A stretch of DNA of 64,000 nt, taken from positions 1-64,000 of the forward strand of contig NW_025955129.1 in NCBI RefSeq assembly GCF_022376445.1, written 5' to 3'. Each line of letters starts with the position of its first letter. Positions within the stretch are counted from its first letter, which is position 1. This stretch comes from Fomitopsis serialis (Eukaryota > Basidiomycota > Agaricomycetes > Polyporales > Fomitopsidaceae). Shown piece after piece: positions 1-9,659 of the stretch. Made by a program: the position numbers and the translations under genes. The notes beneath the pieces are model-generated. The model was not told the origin of the DNA. It ran no database searches and worked only from the letters and a program-made list of their open reading frames with translations.

Positions 1-2642
1 CTTCGCCACCGGCTCTCCCTATCCCGCAGCCGAAGTGCTACACGACGAGCCCGTCGCTCGTCGTGGGTACATCACGCAGCAATAGCGCCCTGTCGGATGC
101 ACCCAAGAGCATATCCGACATGTACATCGCCAATGCAATGCCCAGCGACGCGATTGGCGTACGATCCAACATGACCGACGCGTCTGACACCATCGTCAAG
201 ACATCCTCGTCTCGTATGGCGAGCACCTCACTCACCGTACACGGCGAGCCCAACGCTTGCGATGTTGTCGCCATCGACGTACCTCTGAGCACGTCGATCG
301 ACTCATCCGCATTGACGTCTGCCACTGGTTCGACACCGCGAGAGGCAGACTCGCCTACACCTGTCTTCAAGACATCACCGCATACGGAGAGCTCGTTGCT
401 CAACGTATCCGGCGAGATCAACACCGGTGACAAGGCTGCAGTCGACGCGTTCAGAAGCATGTTGACTGCCTCCATGTCAACGGAATGTAAGTCTCCCGAG
501 TCGACACTGGCCGTGTCGTCCGGCATCAAGGATCCGACTACGATGGACGAGTGCTCAGCGAAGGACAGTACATCCAACTCGAAGGATGTACTGACTTCGT
601 CGGCAGCCCCATCCTCGAGTACTGTAACCCGTGCGCAAGACAAGCCGTATCACTCGAGCTCGTACGAGCGGTACAGGCCCCCCGCACTACGTGATCAAGC
701 TCCGATCCGTGCGCACAAAGAGTCGACCTCGGACGTGCACGGTACATCCCCCGTCAAGATGCCGTCGCCGAGCACAGCGAGCTCGTCGACACCACGGCAC
801 ACATTAGCCTCGACAACACGCGAGGTTCGCGACAAGACCGCCCCGCGCGAGCACGACGGCGTGAAGGAAGGCAGTACACCCACTCTGTCGGATGTACTGT
901 CATCCTCACGTCAGTCAGCCTCGTCGAAGACTAGGAAGCCGGGCAGGTCGTCCGACACTCAGACCAGCAAGTCGGTCAGCTTCGCGACGAACGAGAAGCT
1001 TGACAAGGCCAATGAAGACGAGAAGGGCAGTACACCTGAGCCAGGTGTACTGACTTCTTCGCGATCCACGGCCCGACCGACATCAAGTACGAGTCAACGC
1101 GATGGCCGAGACCTGCACGGACGCAAGTCCAACCTCGACGCACCTGTGTCGAGACCCTACACGTCGGATACCCGCCGCACGTACGAGGAATCGACCTCGC
1201 GCGTGCGCACGACCTCGACCGCCAAGACTGCCAAGCGGGTCGTCGAGCAATCGACGAGGCACAGTACGTCCGAATCGCCGGACGTACTGACCTCATCGTA
1301 CTCGATGGCCGAGCTGGAATCAAAGCGCCTGGAGCTCATCGCCCGGTACTCGTCAGCTAGCAAGCGAGCGAGTACCAGTACGGCACAGACCGAGTCGCCA
1401 CGCCTGCCTGATGGTGTGGCTACTTCGTCCCGCACCCGCACGGACCAGGTATCGCGCCACAAGAGGCACGATACATCCACGATGGATGTACCGACCTCGG
1501 TGGGCTCAACAACAAGGCCGACGTCGACAGAACGCTCACGTCCGCTGACGGAACATGAACAACCTTCCGCGCGACCAGGCTATCGCCGTATCCACGAGGA
1601 TTCAACCTCGCGTGTACGCGACAAGACTGTCGCCTTCACCGATTACCGGGGAGGTTCAGTCCAAAGGGGGGAAGGGAGCGGCACGGCAAATCGTGACCGC
1701 TTGACTCGGACGAATACCAGTACATCGAGTCGCGATGTACTGGGGTCGGAACGAGTAGACGAGACACATGTGGTCTGGACATCGAGCGCGAGGCTTGATG
1801 TACAGACCCATGTACCTGCGACGACATTCTCGAAGCCGAGCATGTCGCGTGGTATCTTCGACATGATTGGTACCATTCCAACAGCGGGCGCGCGCTCCGA
1901 GTATATTGATGATACTCGGTGGCCGACTGCTGAGCACCTGCGAGCCGAGTGTTTCAGTTTCGTGACCGACCGGTTCGAACTCAAGCTGGCTCAGGCTGCG
2001 AAGGCCGAGCAAGCTGGGGACTGGAAGGCATGGGCTGAACTCAAGGTCAGCGGCCTCGACTGGGGAGATGTCCTCAATGACATGTCTCCGCGACCGGAGT
2101 CGTACACCCGAGCGGCTCAGAGAGCCCGCGATCACTTCCAACGGGCTGTGGAAGTGCGGCCGATAGACTACGAACTATCGTGGTCCGAGCCTCGGTTGCT
2201 ACGACCACTCCGTGAATGGGTCTATGCTCAGCTCTGGGATCAATCAGTGCCCTTCGTAGCTACTTACCAACCAGCAGTCGATGTTACTGCTGGTAGGTCA
2301 GTATTCTATGGCATGGGTGGTGGATTTGTCCCGACTTCGACTTGGAGTCAATCAGATGGTGATGAGTCTTACGATTCCACCCCTGACATACCATCTGACC
2401 ACGATGATGTTGAGTCCGAGCACTCTCAGGCTTTGGAACATGATGGTGGTCCAGGTGATGACGAGGTCGACTCAGTAGTAGTCTCTGATGACTATTATGA
2501 GTCAGACTCGTATGACCATAGCTCACCTATGGCCTCGTCTGCATCTGGTGCTTCTGCATATTCTGCCGAAGACTATGATGACTATGATGACGAGGATGGT
2601 GACTATGATGATGATGATGGTGGTGACTACTACTCAGAGTAG
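1..2642 (+). CDS. 3'-terminal ORF of an LTR retroelement, 5'-partial
   Basis: The frame is open from the left edge to a TAG stop at 2640-2642. The apparent start at 63 is a GTG and upstream codons stay open, so the true start lies outside the window. Residues up to about 590 are Ser/Thr-rich, low complexity and basic. A more globular stretch follows (bases about 1850-2280, rich in Trp, Arg and Glu), then a very acidic Asp/Tyr tail. I recognise no reverse transcriptase, integrase, protease or zinc-knuckle motif. The ORF is followed by a polypurine tract and an LTR, so it sits where a third or env-like ORF would be. No signal peptide or membrane segment is visible, so an envelope role is not supported; a displaced Gag-like or accessory protein is possible. 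The coding DNA contains regularly recurring inverted repeats, described separately. Confidence 0.6.
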   Translation, partial: SPPALPIPQPKCYTTSPSLVVGTSRSNSALSDAPKSISDMYIANAMPSDAIGVRSNMTDASDTIVKTSSSRMASTSLTVHGEPNACDVVAIDVPLSTSIDSSALTSATGSTPREADSPTPVFKTSPHTESSLLNVSGEINTGDKAAVDAFRSMLTASMSTECKSPESTLAVSSGIKDPTTMDECSAKDSTSNSKDVLTSSAAPSSSTVTRAQDKPYHSSSYERYRPPALRDQAPIRAHKESTSDVHGTSPVKMPSPSTASSSTPRHTLASTTREVRDKTAPREHDGVKEGSTPTLSDVLSSSRQSASSKTRKPGRSSDTQTSKSVSFATNEKLDKANEDEKGSTPEPGVLTSSRSTARPTSSTSQRDGRDLHGRKSNLDAPVSRPYTSDTRRTYEESTSRVRTTSTAKTAKRVVEQSTRHSTSESPDVLTSSYSMAELESKRLELIARYSSASKRASTSTAQTESPRLPDGVATSSRTRTDQVSRHKRHDTSTMDVPTSVGSTTRPTSTERSRPLTEHEQPSARPGYRRIHEDSTSRVRDKTVAFTDYRGGSVQRGEGSGTANRDRLTRTNTSTSSRDVLGSERVDETHVVWTSSARLDVQTHVPATTFSKPSMSRGIFDMIGTIPTAGARSEYIDDTRWPTAEHLRAECFSFVTDRFELKLAQAAKAEQAGDWKAWAELKVSGLDWGDVLNDMSPRPESYTRAAQRARDHFQRAVEVRPIDYELSWSEPRLLRPLREWVYAQLWDQSVPFVATYQPAVDVTAGRSVFYGMGGGFVPTSTWSQSDGDESYDSTPDIPSDHDDVESEHSQALEHDGGPGDDEVDSVVVSDDYYESDSYDHSSPMASSASGASAYSAEDYDDYDDEDGDYDDDDGGDYYSE
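566..1808 (+). repeat. Array of seven stem-loop palindromes inside the ORF
   Basis: Inverted repeats built on a core like AGTACATCC...GGATGTACT recur at 566-593 (10-bp arms, loop 8), 872-899 (10 bp, one mismatch), 1028-1052 (11 bp, loop 3), 1262-1289 (11 bp, loop 6), 1470-1492 (10 bp, one mismatch, loop 3), 1717-1743 (11 bp, loop 5) and 1772-1808 (6+9 bp with one mismatch and one G-U). The arm sequence varies between copies but both arms change together. The translated arms read Ser-Thr-Ser/Pro...Asp/Gly-Val-Leu. The array was found by eye; folding energies were not calculated. Confidence 0.85.
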
Positions 2643-3093
2643 TAGTCCGCTTTTTGAGGCTCTCCTGTATGCCTGAACACATTGTATGTTCAGGTGCAGG
2701 CGAGTAGTACGCTGGCGCGATGATATGTTTTCTTTTCTTTTATGTTTCTTTCATACCTGTTGCAGTATGTTCTACCACAGATGGTTGAACATACTCAATG
2801 CCCACGAGATCATGCTGTGTACATCCATATGGGATGTTCACTACATTGATTGCTCTATCTCGGGTACTTTCAGGATGTAGTCAGCTCACGGAGACCCTGT
2901 GGGCGCTACATAGATTGCTGTGTTCCGAGACCCGGCCCACAGTTTATCTTACCTGTACCTGAGGTGAGTAATCTCTTACAAGAAGATATGCATGGTATGT
3001 TCTCTTCATTGTCTTTCGCTGGGACTCGCGAGACGAGTCCAGTGGGGGAGAGTGTAACGGGTCTATTCGGGTGTCATCAAGACCTACCCGTTA
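1897..3093 (+). repeat. Further stem-loops through the 3' part of the element
   Basis: Additional inverted repeats occur at 1897-1919 (8-bp perfect arms), 2161-2180 (6 bp), 2266-2298 (13 bp, one mismatch), 2672-2694 (8 bp), 2764-2795 (9 bp), 2817-2841 (10 bp, one mismatch, again with the ACATCC...GGATGT core), 3022-3040 (7 bp) and inside the LTR at 3055-3062/3086-3093 (8 bp). They run across the stop codon into non-coding sequence, so protein coding alone does not explain them. Confidence 0.7.
2643..3052 (+). other. Retroelement 3' non-coding region and polypurine tract
   Basis: No ORF of note lies between the stop codon of the terminal ORF and the LTR. The region contains four of the stem-loops listed above and ends in a purine-rich run, AGTGGGGGAGAG at 3041-3052, directly before the TG of the LTR. 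That is the expected place for the plus-strand primer of an LTR retroelement. Confidence 0.65.
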
Positions 3094-3277
3094 TAGTATA
3101 TCTTATCATGTATGTTTGGCTATGTTTGCTCTCTCGTCTCGTATGGCGCGCCAGCGCACTTACCTTAGCCTTAACTACCTCACTATTACTGCCTAAAGAT
3201 GCCCTATGCGTATACGATACTCTCCTGAATAGAGATTGGATACACTGCATCTGCGGGCGTGATTTGAGTACGTTACA
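3053..3277 (+). mobile_element. 3' LTR of a retroelement (225 bp)
   Basis: The segment begins TGTAACG and ends CGTTACA, a 7-bp terminal inverted repeat with TG...CA ends, and is immediately preceded by a polypurine tract. The first 41 bases can fold through TAACGGGT/ACCCGTTA. The 5' LTR lies outside the window, so the target-site duplication cannot be confirmed; the base run after the LTR is TAGAC. The right end falls inside the reading frame of the neighbouring minus-strand gene, as expected for an insertion. Assignment to a gypsy-type element is inference from the LTR start alone. Confidence 0.75.
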
Positions 3278-3830
3278 TAGACTGAACCGTGAACCAACTT
3301 GTGATTGACTTGTATCCCTGCCTGTCAAGGGCTCTCGCGCGCTCTGCGTATCGTCGCTTGGTCCGTGGTGCATTCTTGAAGTAATGGTGTGGCCGATTGT
3401 GGCCTGCTCGGTACGTCGTCTCTCTCGCAACCGCCGTGTTGTGTGCTTCTTGCAGTGTCTCGCTAAAGCGCAGGAGTATCGCTTCGCGTCCAATTTCGGA
3501 TGTATCGTCCATCTCGATGTCACTGTCTTCACTGCACTCGGATTCTGAGTCCGAGACAGAACCATTGTCCTCAAATGGTTCATCTTCTGACGAAATCTCT
3601 AGGTATCCCTGCTCATCATTGAGCTCGCTATCAAGCGGAGAAGGCGAAGCGATGGTAAATGAAGGTGTGCTTGCACATGGTTCCTCCGAGTCGCCGGCTT
3701 CTCGAGCTTCTGAACTGGTTCTGACAGAGCTGAGGTGGGGTTCATCACTTGTTCCGTGGTGAATTTGGGCTGAGCGGGCTACAGCTGCATTCCTTGTGCG
3801 AGCGATGCGGGCCTTGGACTTCCTGCCCAT
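3273..3830 (-). pseudogene. Acidic TE-associated protein truncated by the LTR
   Basis: The frame opens at an ATG (3828-3830) with a basic N-terminus beginning MGRKSKARIAR. It continues through a Ser/Glu/Asp-rich middle, where acidic residues cluster from about residue 75 to 110, into a basic region with an ITSWF motif near the end. The TAA stop (3273-3275) and the last Met are encoded by the LTR end, so the original C-terminus is lost. From memory, proteins with this MGRKSK start and acidic middle are common in transposon-rich parts of agaricomycete genomes, probably as an N-terminal part of a transposase-like gene. That link is recollection and was not tested. Confidence 0.55.
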
Positions 3831-4190
3831 GTTAAAGCGAAGTTCTGCTGGGTTTATTGCATTGTTTCGTCACACTTTCGGTGGGCGCCACGGTGGGCGC
3901 CTAGGTCACGTGACTGGACAAACTGCGTCGGCCAGAATTCCTGAGCCCTGCCGTTTCTTGACGAACACGCAGAAACAAGTGTTTCCGTCAACTTGAGGTC
4001 TTTCTGTAATTCTGCTATGAATTTTACATGTACTGTATTTTTTTTCTATGGATCCCAACCCAAGTCAGCTCGTAATCAGTGTCCATAGATCAAATGGGCA
4101 TAAACCATAGGCTGCCCGATGTTATTGAGGTCGTCGAGGTTGGTGGCGGGCGGCTTACATAAGGGGGGGTGGTACCTGGCGTCCTCTACC
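3831..4190. other. Intergenic, likely promoter of the truncated gene
   Basis: No coding signal was seen. The stretch next to the minus-strand ATG contains two close copies of GGTGGGCGCC followed by the palindrome TCACGTGA (around 3889-3913), a plausible bHLH-type (E-box) site. The rest is unremarkable and includes a G-run at about 4163-4169. Confidence 0.3.
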
Positions 4191-6223
4191 TTAGGCTGTA
4201 TGCCAAACCTTGCGATCAACTCCCTCGCCGAGGCTTAGGGTGTCACCACTAGGCTGTACCCTGCACACAATTCGATATTTAAGCTCGTCTGCCACAATTC
4301 GTAAGTTTGCACTTGTCACTTACATTCGGAATTGCACTGGTTTGTTGATGACATCAGTGAAGTCGCTCCTCTGGACGCATCGACGAAGTAGATCCTTGAG
4401 ACCAGCCACAAGCTCAGGCATCGTTTGACCTTCTATGTTGATCGGTGTCCTGTCGGACATGGGACTGCGTTGCATAACAGCTCGCAACTCCTCAATTGTG
4501 GCAGGAACCTCGTCGATGCTCGCAGAGGTTGTTTGACCGACCCATTCGCCTTCCCAGATCACTCGAGGGATATATGCAGCTGAAGCCGAGGGTTCAGTCA
4601 CTGTTCGCCGAAGAGCTGTTGGCATCTATGTGCGATGCATGATTAGCTCTTGCTTTTGACGAAAGGCAGTACCATACCCATCTGTTTTCTGAGTCGTCTT
4701 GCATGAAATCGTCAGCAGCAAAAGCTGAATAAGGCGACCCTGGCTCAGTGGTAGCTAAGAGGCCAATTATTTCACTGTTACGATGGTGTGCAGTCTGCAA
4801 GAGCGCACCATCAAGATCTAAGTCGCATCCCTCGCACAAAGGAAGTGGGGAGCCTTCAGCCTGGCGCGCAGTCGGGCTATCAGAAGCAAACTCGTGATAT
4901 AGTTTGCTTGCGATGCATGTGTGGGTCCGGGGTATGAGCCCATTGGAGTGCGAAAGAACAGCAGTAAAGGTCTCCGTCGCCACTGATTGAGTTTTGTCAG
5001 CCAAGTCGGAACTATAATTGCATTCGGCTCACCAAAGCGAACGATGAACTGGTTACTGCTACTCATGCAGTATTTGCGATGGCCGAAGAGCTTCTTCGCA
5101 TCCAATAATGTCTGGATCGTCTGGGTCGCAGTCAGCGAGTGCGGGACAAGTCCAATATGTTTCCCGAGTGCGCTGTTCTTGAGTTTGCGGGGCTGGCCCT
5201 TGTTCCGCAAACCCAACAACTGGAATGGTACCTGCTCATGCTCGTGCAGAAGGTGTATTGCCCAGCGGAGCTGTAGCTGAGTCGGGTGGTCGCGCATGGC
5301 ATCGAGCATCAGCTTCGCGAGAACTACCACAGAAGTCGACGCTGGAAGTTCAAAGTCTACACAGAGACCCCGCTCATGAAGATTAGTTGCCCATGTATCT
5401 GCTTTGCAGTCGTAGACCAGAAGCTCGGTCCGATCACTAGTCTGCAGCCACAATGAGCTCAGGATCGATGGAGAGGATTGAGCGACTCACTGGTGCAGGA
5501 TAAACCTGGCATTTGATCTTCACAAGGTCCTCGCCTCCGTTGCCAGCAGCAGGGATAATATGAGCATCTGCTGGGCGCGGGAGTACTGGGGCTGGCTGAG
5601 CAACACCTCGGGTCCGCGGCCGACGGGTACTCAATGATCCCGCAGCAGCGCGCGCTGCAGGCCGGGAGGCTTGTGTAGACTGGGAGGACGACAAGCAAGC
5701 ATGATTCACGCGCGGTGCAGCACCAGGCTCGAGGTGGTTCAGCCCTAGAATTGGCTGAAACCCAGATTGAGTCGGTGGGCTGGCCTGCGGTGCAGGATGG
5801 TCGGTGGCAACACCAGCCGGTGGCAGCCGACTGCTTGTATACGGCGCGAGGCTAGGAGGCTGTAGGTAACCGGGCTGCAGCTGAGATGGCGGTGGTGCGA
5901 GCCCAGTTGGGCCAGCACCCCACGCGGAGAGATTCGGTGCGACGCCAGGCAGTGGACCAATACTCGGGGAAGTGCTCGCCTGCAGCATCAATACTGTGTT
6001 AAATAACAGAATCAATCATGAATGTCTAATCGCCTACCTGGCCTTGAATTCCCGCAGCTGGGGCAACAGCCTGAGGTAGCGATGGAGGCTGCAGGTTCAA
6101 AGTGGGAGGCATCTGAGGTGGTCCCAACAGAGGACTCGGAGCTTGAGCTCCATTCGGAAACATCATGGCAGCGAACTGCCTCATGAGGGACATCTGCTCG
6201 GGTGGCAGATTGGAGAAATCCAT
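4191..6223 (-). CDS. Intact six-exon gene of unknown function (585 aa)
   Basis: Exons on the minus strand are 6223-6038, 5979-5491, 5441-5033, 4982-4678, 4625-4324 and 4260-4191. All introns are GT-AG and 49-63 nt long, and the summed length is a multiple of three. The last intron (donor GTAAGT) and its 23-residue exon are less certain: ignoring them gives a stop at 4320-4322. The protein starts MDFSNLPPEQMSLMRQF. A Pro/Gln/Ser-rich segment runs from about residue 35 to 150, a basic patch with Arg/Thr follows, and the compact C-terminal part contains LLVYDCKADTW, HLLHEHEQVPFQLL and a CxxC-like LCEGCDLD. I do not recognise the family. No membrane segment is seen. Clean splice sites and no in-frame stops suggest a working gene. 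Confidence 0.7.
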
Positions 6224-7599
6224 AGTTCGTATATTCACTACCGAGGTATGCCAACAATCAGGAAATAGACAACAAGACCTATAGAGCTCACTCACCAATG
6301 CAAGCCTGGTATACTGCACAGAAATATGATCGTCCAAATTAAGGGAGGATGAGGTAGTGAGTGGTATCGTCAGCTTAGAGCTATAGCAAAGCAAAGCGAC
6401 CCAATTCAGAAGGTGTTCACAGAGCTATTGGTTGCCTAGAGCTTACCTTTATGCCCACTTATGGGGTAATTATTTACGGTCGAATCTAACGAGGGGCGAA
6501 CTAGTTCGAACAGCAATCATTGAGCCTGCAAATCGCTGCGACGAGGGTAACTCGGAACCCCAAATTGCGACTCACCAGTTGGCTAAGAAGTGATAGAGTA
6601 GGGTGTGTATAGCAGTGCGACTGCCTGTCGCAGGTTAAAGAGCAAGTATGAGCCCCGACAACAAGGTGTGTCGTAATGAGGCTACTGGAGAAGAGACAGG
6701 CAGCGAATGCATGAGTGGCTTGCCAGCTCACAGGCCAGATTGGGTAACTCCGAGGCATGGCCGACCTGCCAAATTTGGGGCAGCGCACTAAAGTCTAAGA
6801 GATGAACATCTGCATCTATACTCTGCAGCGGGATGAACAATAGGGGAGCACAGATTGCCAGACCAGAGCACACAGGTGATGAACCTCACTAGACTCTCAA
6901 GGCTGTATGGATTGCCAAAGTGTATGGACGACATGTAAGCTATGGTGCCCAGCAGACAAAGAGGCTAACACTACATGAGAAGGGCGCGGGTGGACTGACT
7001 ATGGGTATAAATAGGGTAATGGCACGGAGAACGAACATAACATGAACATGCGAGAGCACAGGGAGGTGGGTGTCTGCTGCATGAGAGACCAGCGCCGGGT
7101 ATGCAGAGTGCGATGAGGTGCAGGGCCCTATGATATGTAGAGGACAAGGACAAGGACAGCATGGCACGACAAGACTCACCTGACCCGCAAGGAGTCGCCA
7201 GGAAGTGAACCGCCATGTCGACAGCTGCGCATGGAACGAGCCAGCCAGAGTCGACATTGGGACGTTCGTCGATGATACGCACGGTGCGATCAAAACCATG
7301 AAGAAAAGAAGGCGGGGAGGGCAGGGCACACACACCAGGCAGTTGACTCTGGTGTCCTCCTCGAGCATGAGATCAAACGCGAGGCGCACGAGGAAGATGA
7401 CACTGGGCGGCTATTCCTGCTCCCGCCGACGTCGCAGATGTACCACTCTGAGCCGGGGAGCACGGCTGCGGGGCATAAGTTGCCGCCTGCAGAGGGTCTG
7501 AGACCGACACGCACCGTTCTCAATCGTGAACCTGCGCTCTTCGGCGCCGAGCAGCGAGGGTGCGCAGCCGCGCGCGGACAATGTCCTCTGAGCGGTTGA
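6224..7599. other. No supported gene
   Basis: Short overlapping ORFs on both strands share no consistent splice structure or recognisable motif. The part nearest 6224 is the likely promoter of the preceding minus-strand gene. The right part, about 7200-7600, may be further decayed sequence downstream of the JmjC fragment, but I could not align it with confidence. Confidence 0.3.
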
Positions 7600-8047
7600 G
7601 TGCATTTAGTCAGTAGAACACACGGCGTGCGGTGTCATTCAGGAAGCTGCGAACGTGAGCGAGGTCCACCACCGAGTCTCAAACGACGCATAAGCCAGGC
7701 ATGTCCTGCAACCGCCCTCCCCTCTGCTTCGACATGGCCCTCGCGACGGGTGGCGCGGCATAAAGCATGATGTTCGCGGCATCAGCCATATCCATATGTA
7801 GCCGCGTCGAACCCTTGCTGCCATTAGACTCGGAAGATGCCATCGTGTTGTACATCTTCGGCCCTGCGTCCAATATTAGCAAGCCACGTTCAATCTGGAG
7901 CCTCCGCAAATGGAGTTGTACTTACCCAGATCAGGAGCGACTGTATTGCCCGGGAAATGGCTGGCGCTTTCGCGCGCAATGACGTTGAGAATGTCAGACG
8001 TGCGGAGGGTGTATTCGCCCCGGCGAGGCGACATCTCGATCACAGCG
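7600..8047 (-). pseudogene. JmjC-domain fragment, degenerate
   Basis: Two exons are readable, 8047-7926 and 7863-about 7679, separated by a GT-AG intron of 62 nt. They encode a stretch with ESASHFPGNTVAPDLG, then GPKMYNTMASSE and GSKGSTRLHMDMADAANIM. This matches the iron-binding strand region of JmjC histone demethylase-like proteins of the KDM3/JHDM2 type as I know them from fungi; the H-x-D pair (HMD) is present. The frame then decays, with a stop after LCVV, and only scattered similarity continues to about 7600. The beginning and end of the domain are missing, so no activity is expected. It lies in the same orientation as, and directly after, the ceramidase remnant. Confidence 0.6.
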
Positions 8048-8087
8048 CTGGAATCGGAACCGTGACTGACAACCTGCGTGCACTCAC

Positions 8088-9300
8088 AAGTCCGCGTGCG
8101 TATGCACCGCTTTCACCGGCCCAGCAACAGGCATCATGTCCTCAGGGCGGTCCATCACACTCCTCGCGCCATCGACCTGGAGCTGCGCGATGATCCTATT
8201 CGACTCGAAGGTCCGAGGTGCGGAAGCCCGGGCCGCTGCATCGCGCGTCTGCATTCAATATGCAGCGGACGCAGATGCGGAGGACGACTTACCGGCCGCG
8301 GCAGTCCTGCGTCGTGTTTCCGCACGTGGAGTGCTCGAAGTCGCGCGGCTGGCCATCCCAAGGCTTCCCAGGGCTCTGGCAGACGGCGCCGAGGCTGCGG
8401 GGACGGTTAGCGAGATGTGATGGGTACACTGAGAGCCCGCGAGGACTGACGTGTTCGGGCTGGTATCGCCGACGTTGGCTAGGGTATTGGGACTTAGATG
8501 GATGGGAGGGCAGGACGTACATTGGGTGAAACCGGCGATGAAGTTCGTCTGTCCGGGTATTGCGTCCGGCTCAACCATGGCTGCGAGGCAACTCTGTCAG
8601 TGCGATACACACTGCGCGTGAACCGCGGGATGCCTACCCTCGTATAGGTAGGCTGCCATCCCCTTGTTATCGCCGTTGATGAGGGTGTTGTTCTGTGAGG
8701 TACCGGTGAGTCGTCAGTTGTGCAGTGGGGGTGCGGGACGACGGCGCGCGTGCGTACCTGATACAGGCTCGTGCCATGAACGGGGAAGAAGCTCAAGAAC
8801 CCCCTCGTGCTCCCCTCCGCGTCCTCGAACCGCAGCACCGCCATCTCCTTATCCACATCCGCTTCATACTGGGCCCTCTCCTCCTCGGGGTTCGCCAGAT
8901 ACGCGCTCAGCGACCTGTTGATATTCGCTCCTACCATGGTCGCGTTCCCGAGCCGGAGCGAGGCTCGCGTGCGCACGCCGGACGGCGAGGACGGTGCCCT
9001 CGACGATGGCCTCTGCGGTCTGGGGGACGTAGCCCAGCAAGGCGATGTGCGGGAGGAGGTTCTCGAGGTAGCCCCCGACCCCCGCGTGCGAGTGCGTCGC
9101 GACGAGCGCAATGTTTGTGTGGGTGTATAGGTCAGGGTATTCGTGGGAGAGGCAGTGGATGATCGAGCGTCGAATGCCGGTGTCGCCCATGCCGATGTCT
9201 GCGGGGATGAGTGTAGGTGTGAGAAGGTGTGGAGAGAAAGGGATGGCTTACCGGCGTTGATGAAGACGACGCGGTTGGAGGGCTCGGAGGGGAGGCGGGT
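8088..9300 (-). pseudogene. Neutral ceramidase, broken by frameshifts and truncated
   Basis: Spliced minus-strand exons (9252 upstream; 9198-8758; 8692-8638; 8580-8521; 8478-8451; 8394-8293; 8235-8088) read as a neutral/alkaline ceramidase, which hydrolyses ceramide to sphingosine and fatty acid. Family motifs visible are MGDTGIRRS, the zinc-site THSHAGVGG, LGNATMVGANINRS, HGTSLYQ, NGDNKGMAAYLYE, and the nucleophile motif NVGDTSPNT. Two frameshifts are seen, one near 8955-8965 between SLAP and LRLGNAT and one extra C near 8210-8211. The N-terminus is not recognisable upstream of about 9300. The C-terminal half of the usual 650-700 residues is missing, replaced by the JmjC fragment. Splice sites are otherwise clean, so decay is recent or partly a sequence-error effect. 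Confidence 0.8.
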
Positions 9301-9659
9301 GAGAAGGGCAGGACACGTACCGAGGAGGTTCCTGATGCGGCCTTTGCCTGTGCTCGAAGTAGATGTCCTCGTTGGTTCTGTGGCTGATGGCCTGTCCGTC
9401 CTTTTGCTGCTGGAAGCCGCGCGTGAGGCCTTGAGATCCCGCGGGATGCGATGAAGGAAAGAAGCGAATGTCGGGGAGGGGACCGACGCTGCATGCGGCG
9501 CGGGAACGCACGGCTGGGACGGGCGCTAACGGGGCCCAGAAAGGACCAACTGGATATCGCCCTTGTGCCGCGTGTGGCGAATCTCTGGCTACAGCAGTGC
9601 GACCATGAGCATTACAGTGACTGTGTATGTAAGTGCTACAGACTCTGGTGCTGCGACTT
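9301..9659. other. Uncertain remnant upstream of the ceramidase
   Basis: One minus-strand frame here reads DGQAISHRTNEDIYFEHRQR and could be a fragment of another captured gene, but I do not recognise it. No start codon or promoter can be assigned. Confidence 0.2.

Noticed and set aside
63..65. Start codon of the first ORF at position 63
   Set aside because: The codon is GTG and the frame stays open upstream to the window edge, so the gene is 5'-partial.
566..1808. Simple explanation of the palindromes as a repeated peptide motif
   Set aside because: Paired residue changes (Ser/Asp against Pro/Gly) keep base pairing, and similar stem-loops continue in non-coding sequence, so peptide repetition alone is insufficient.
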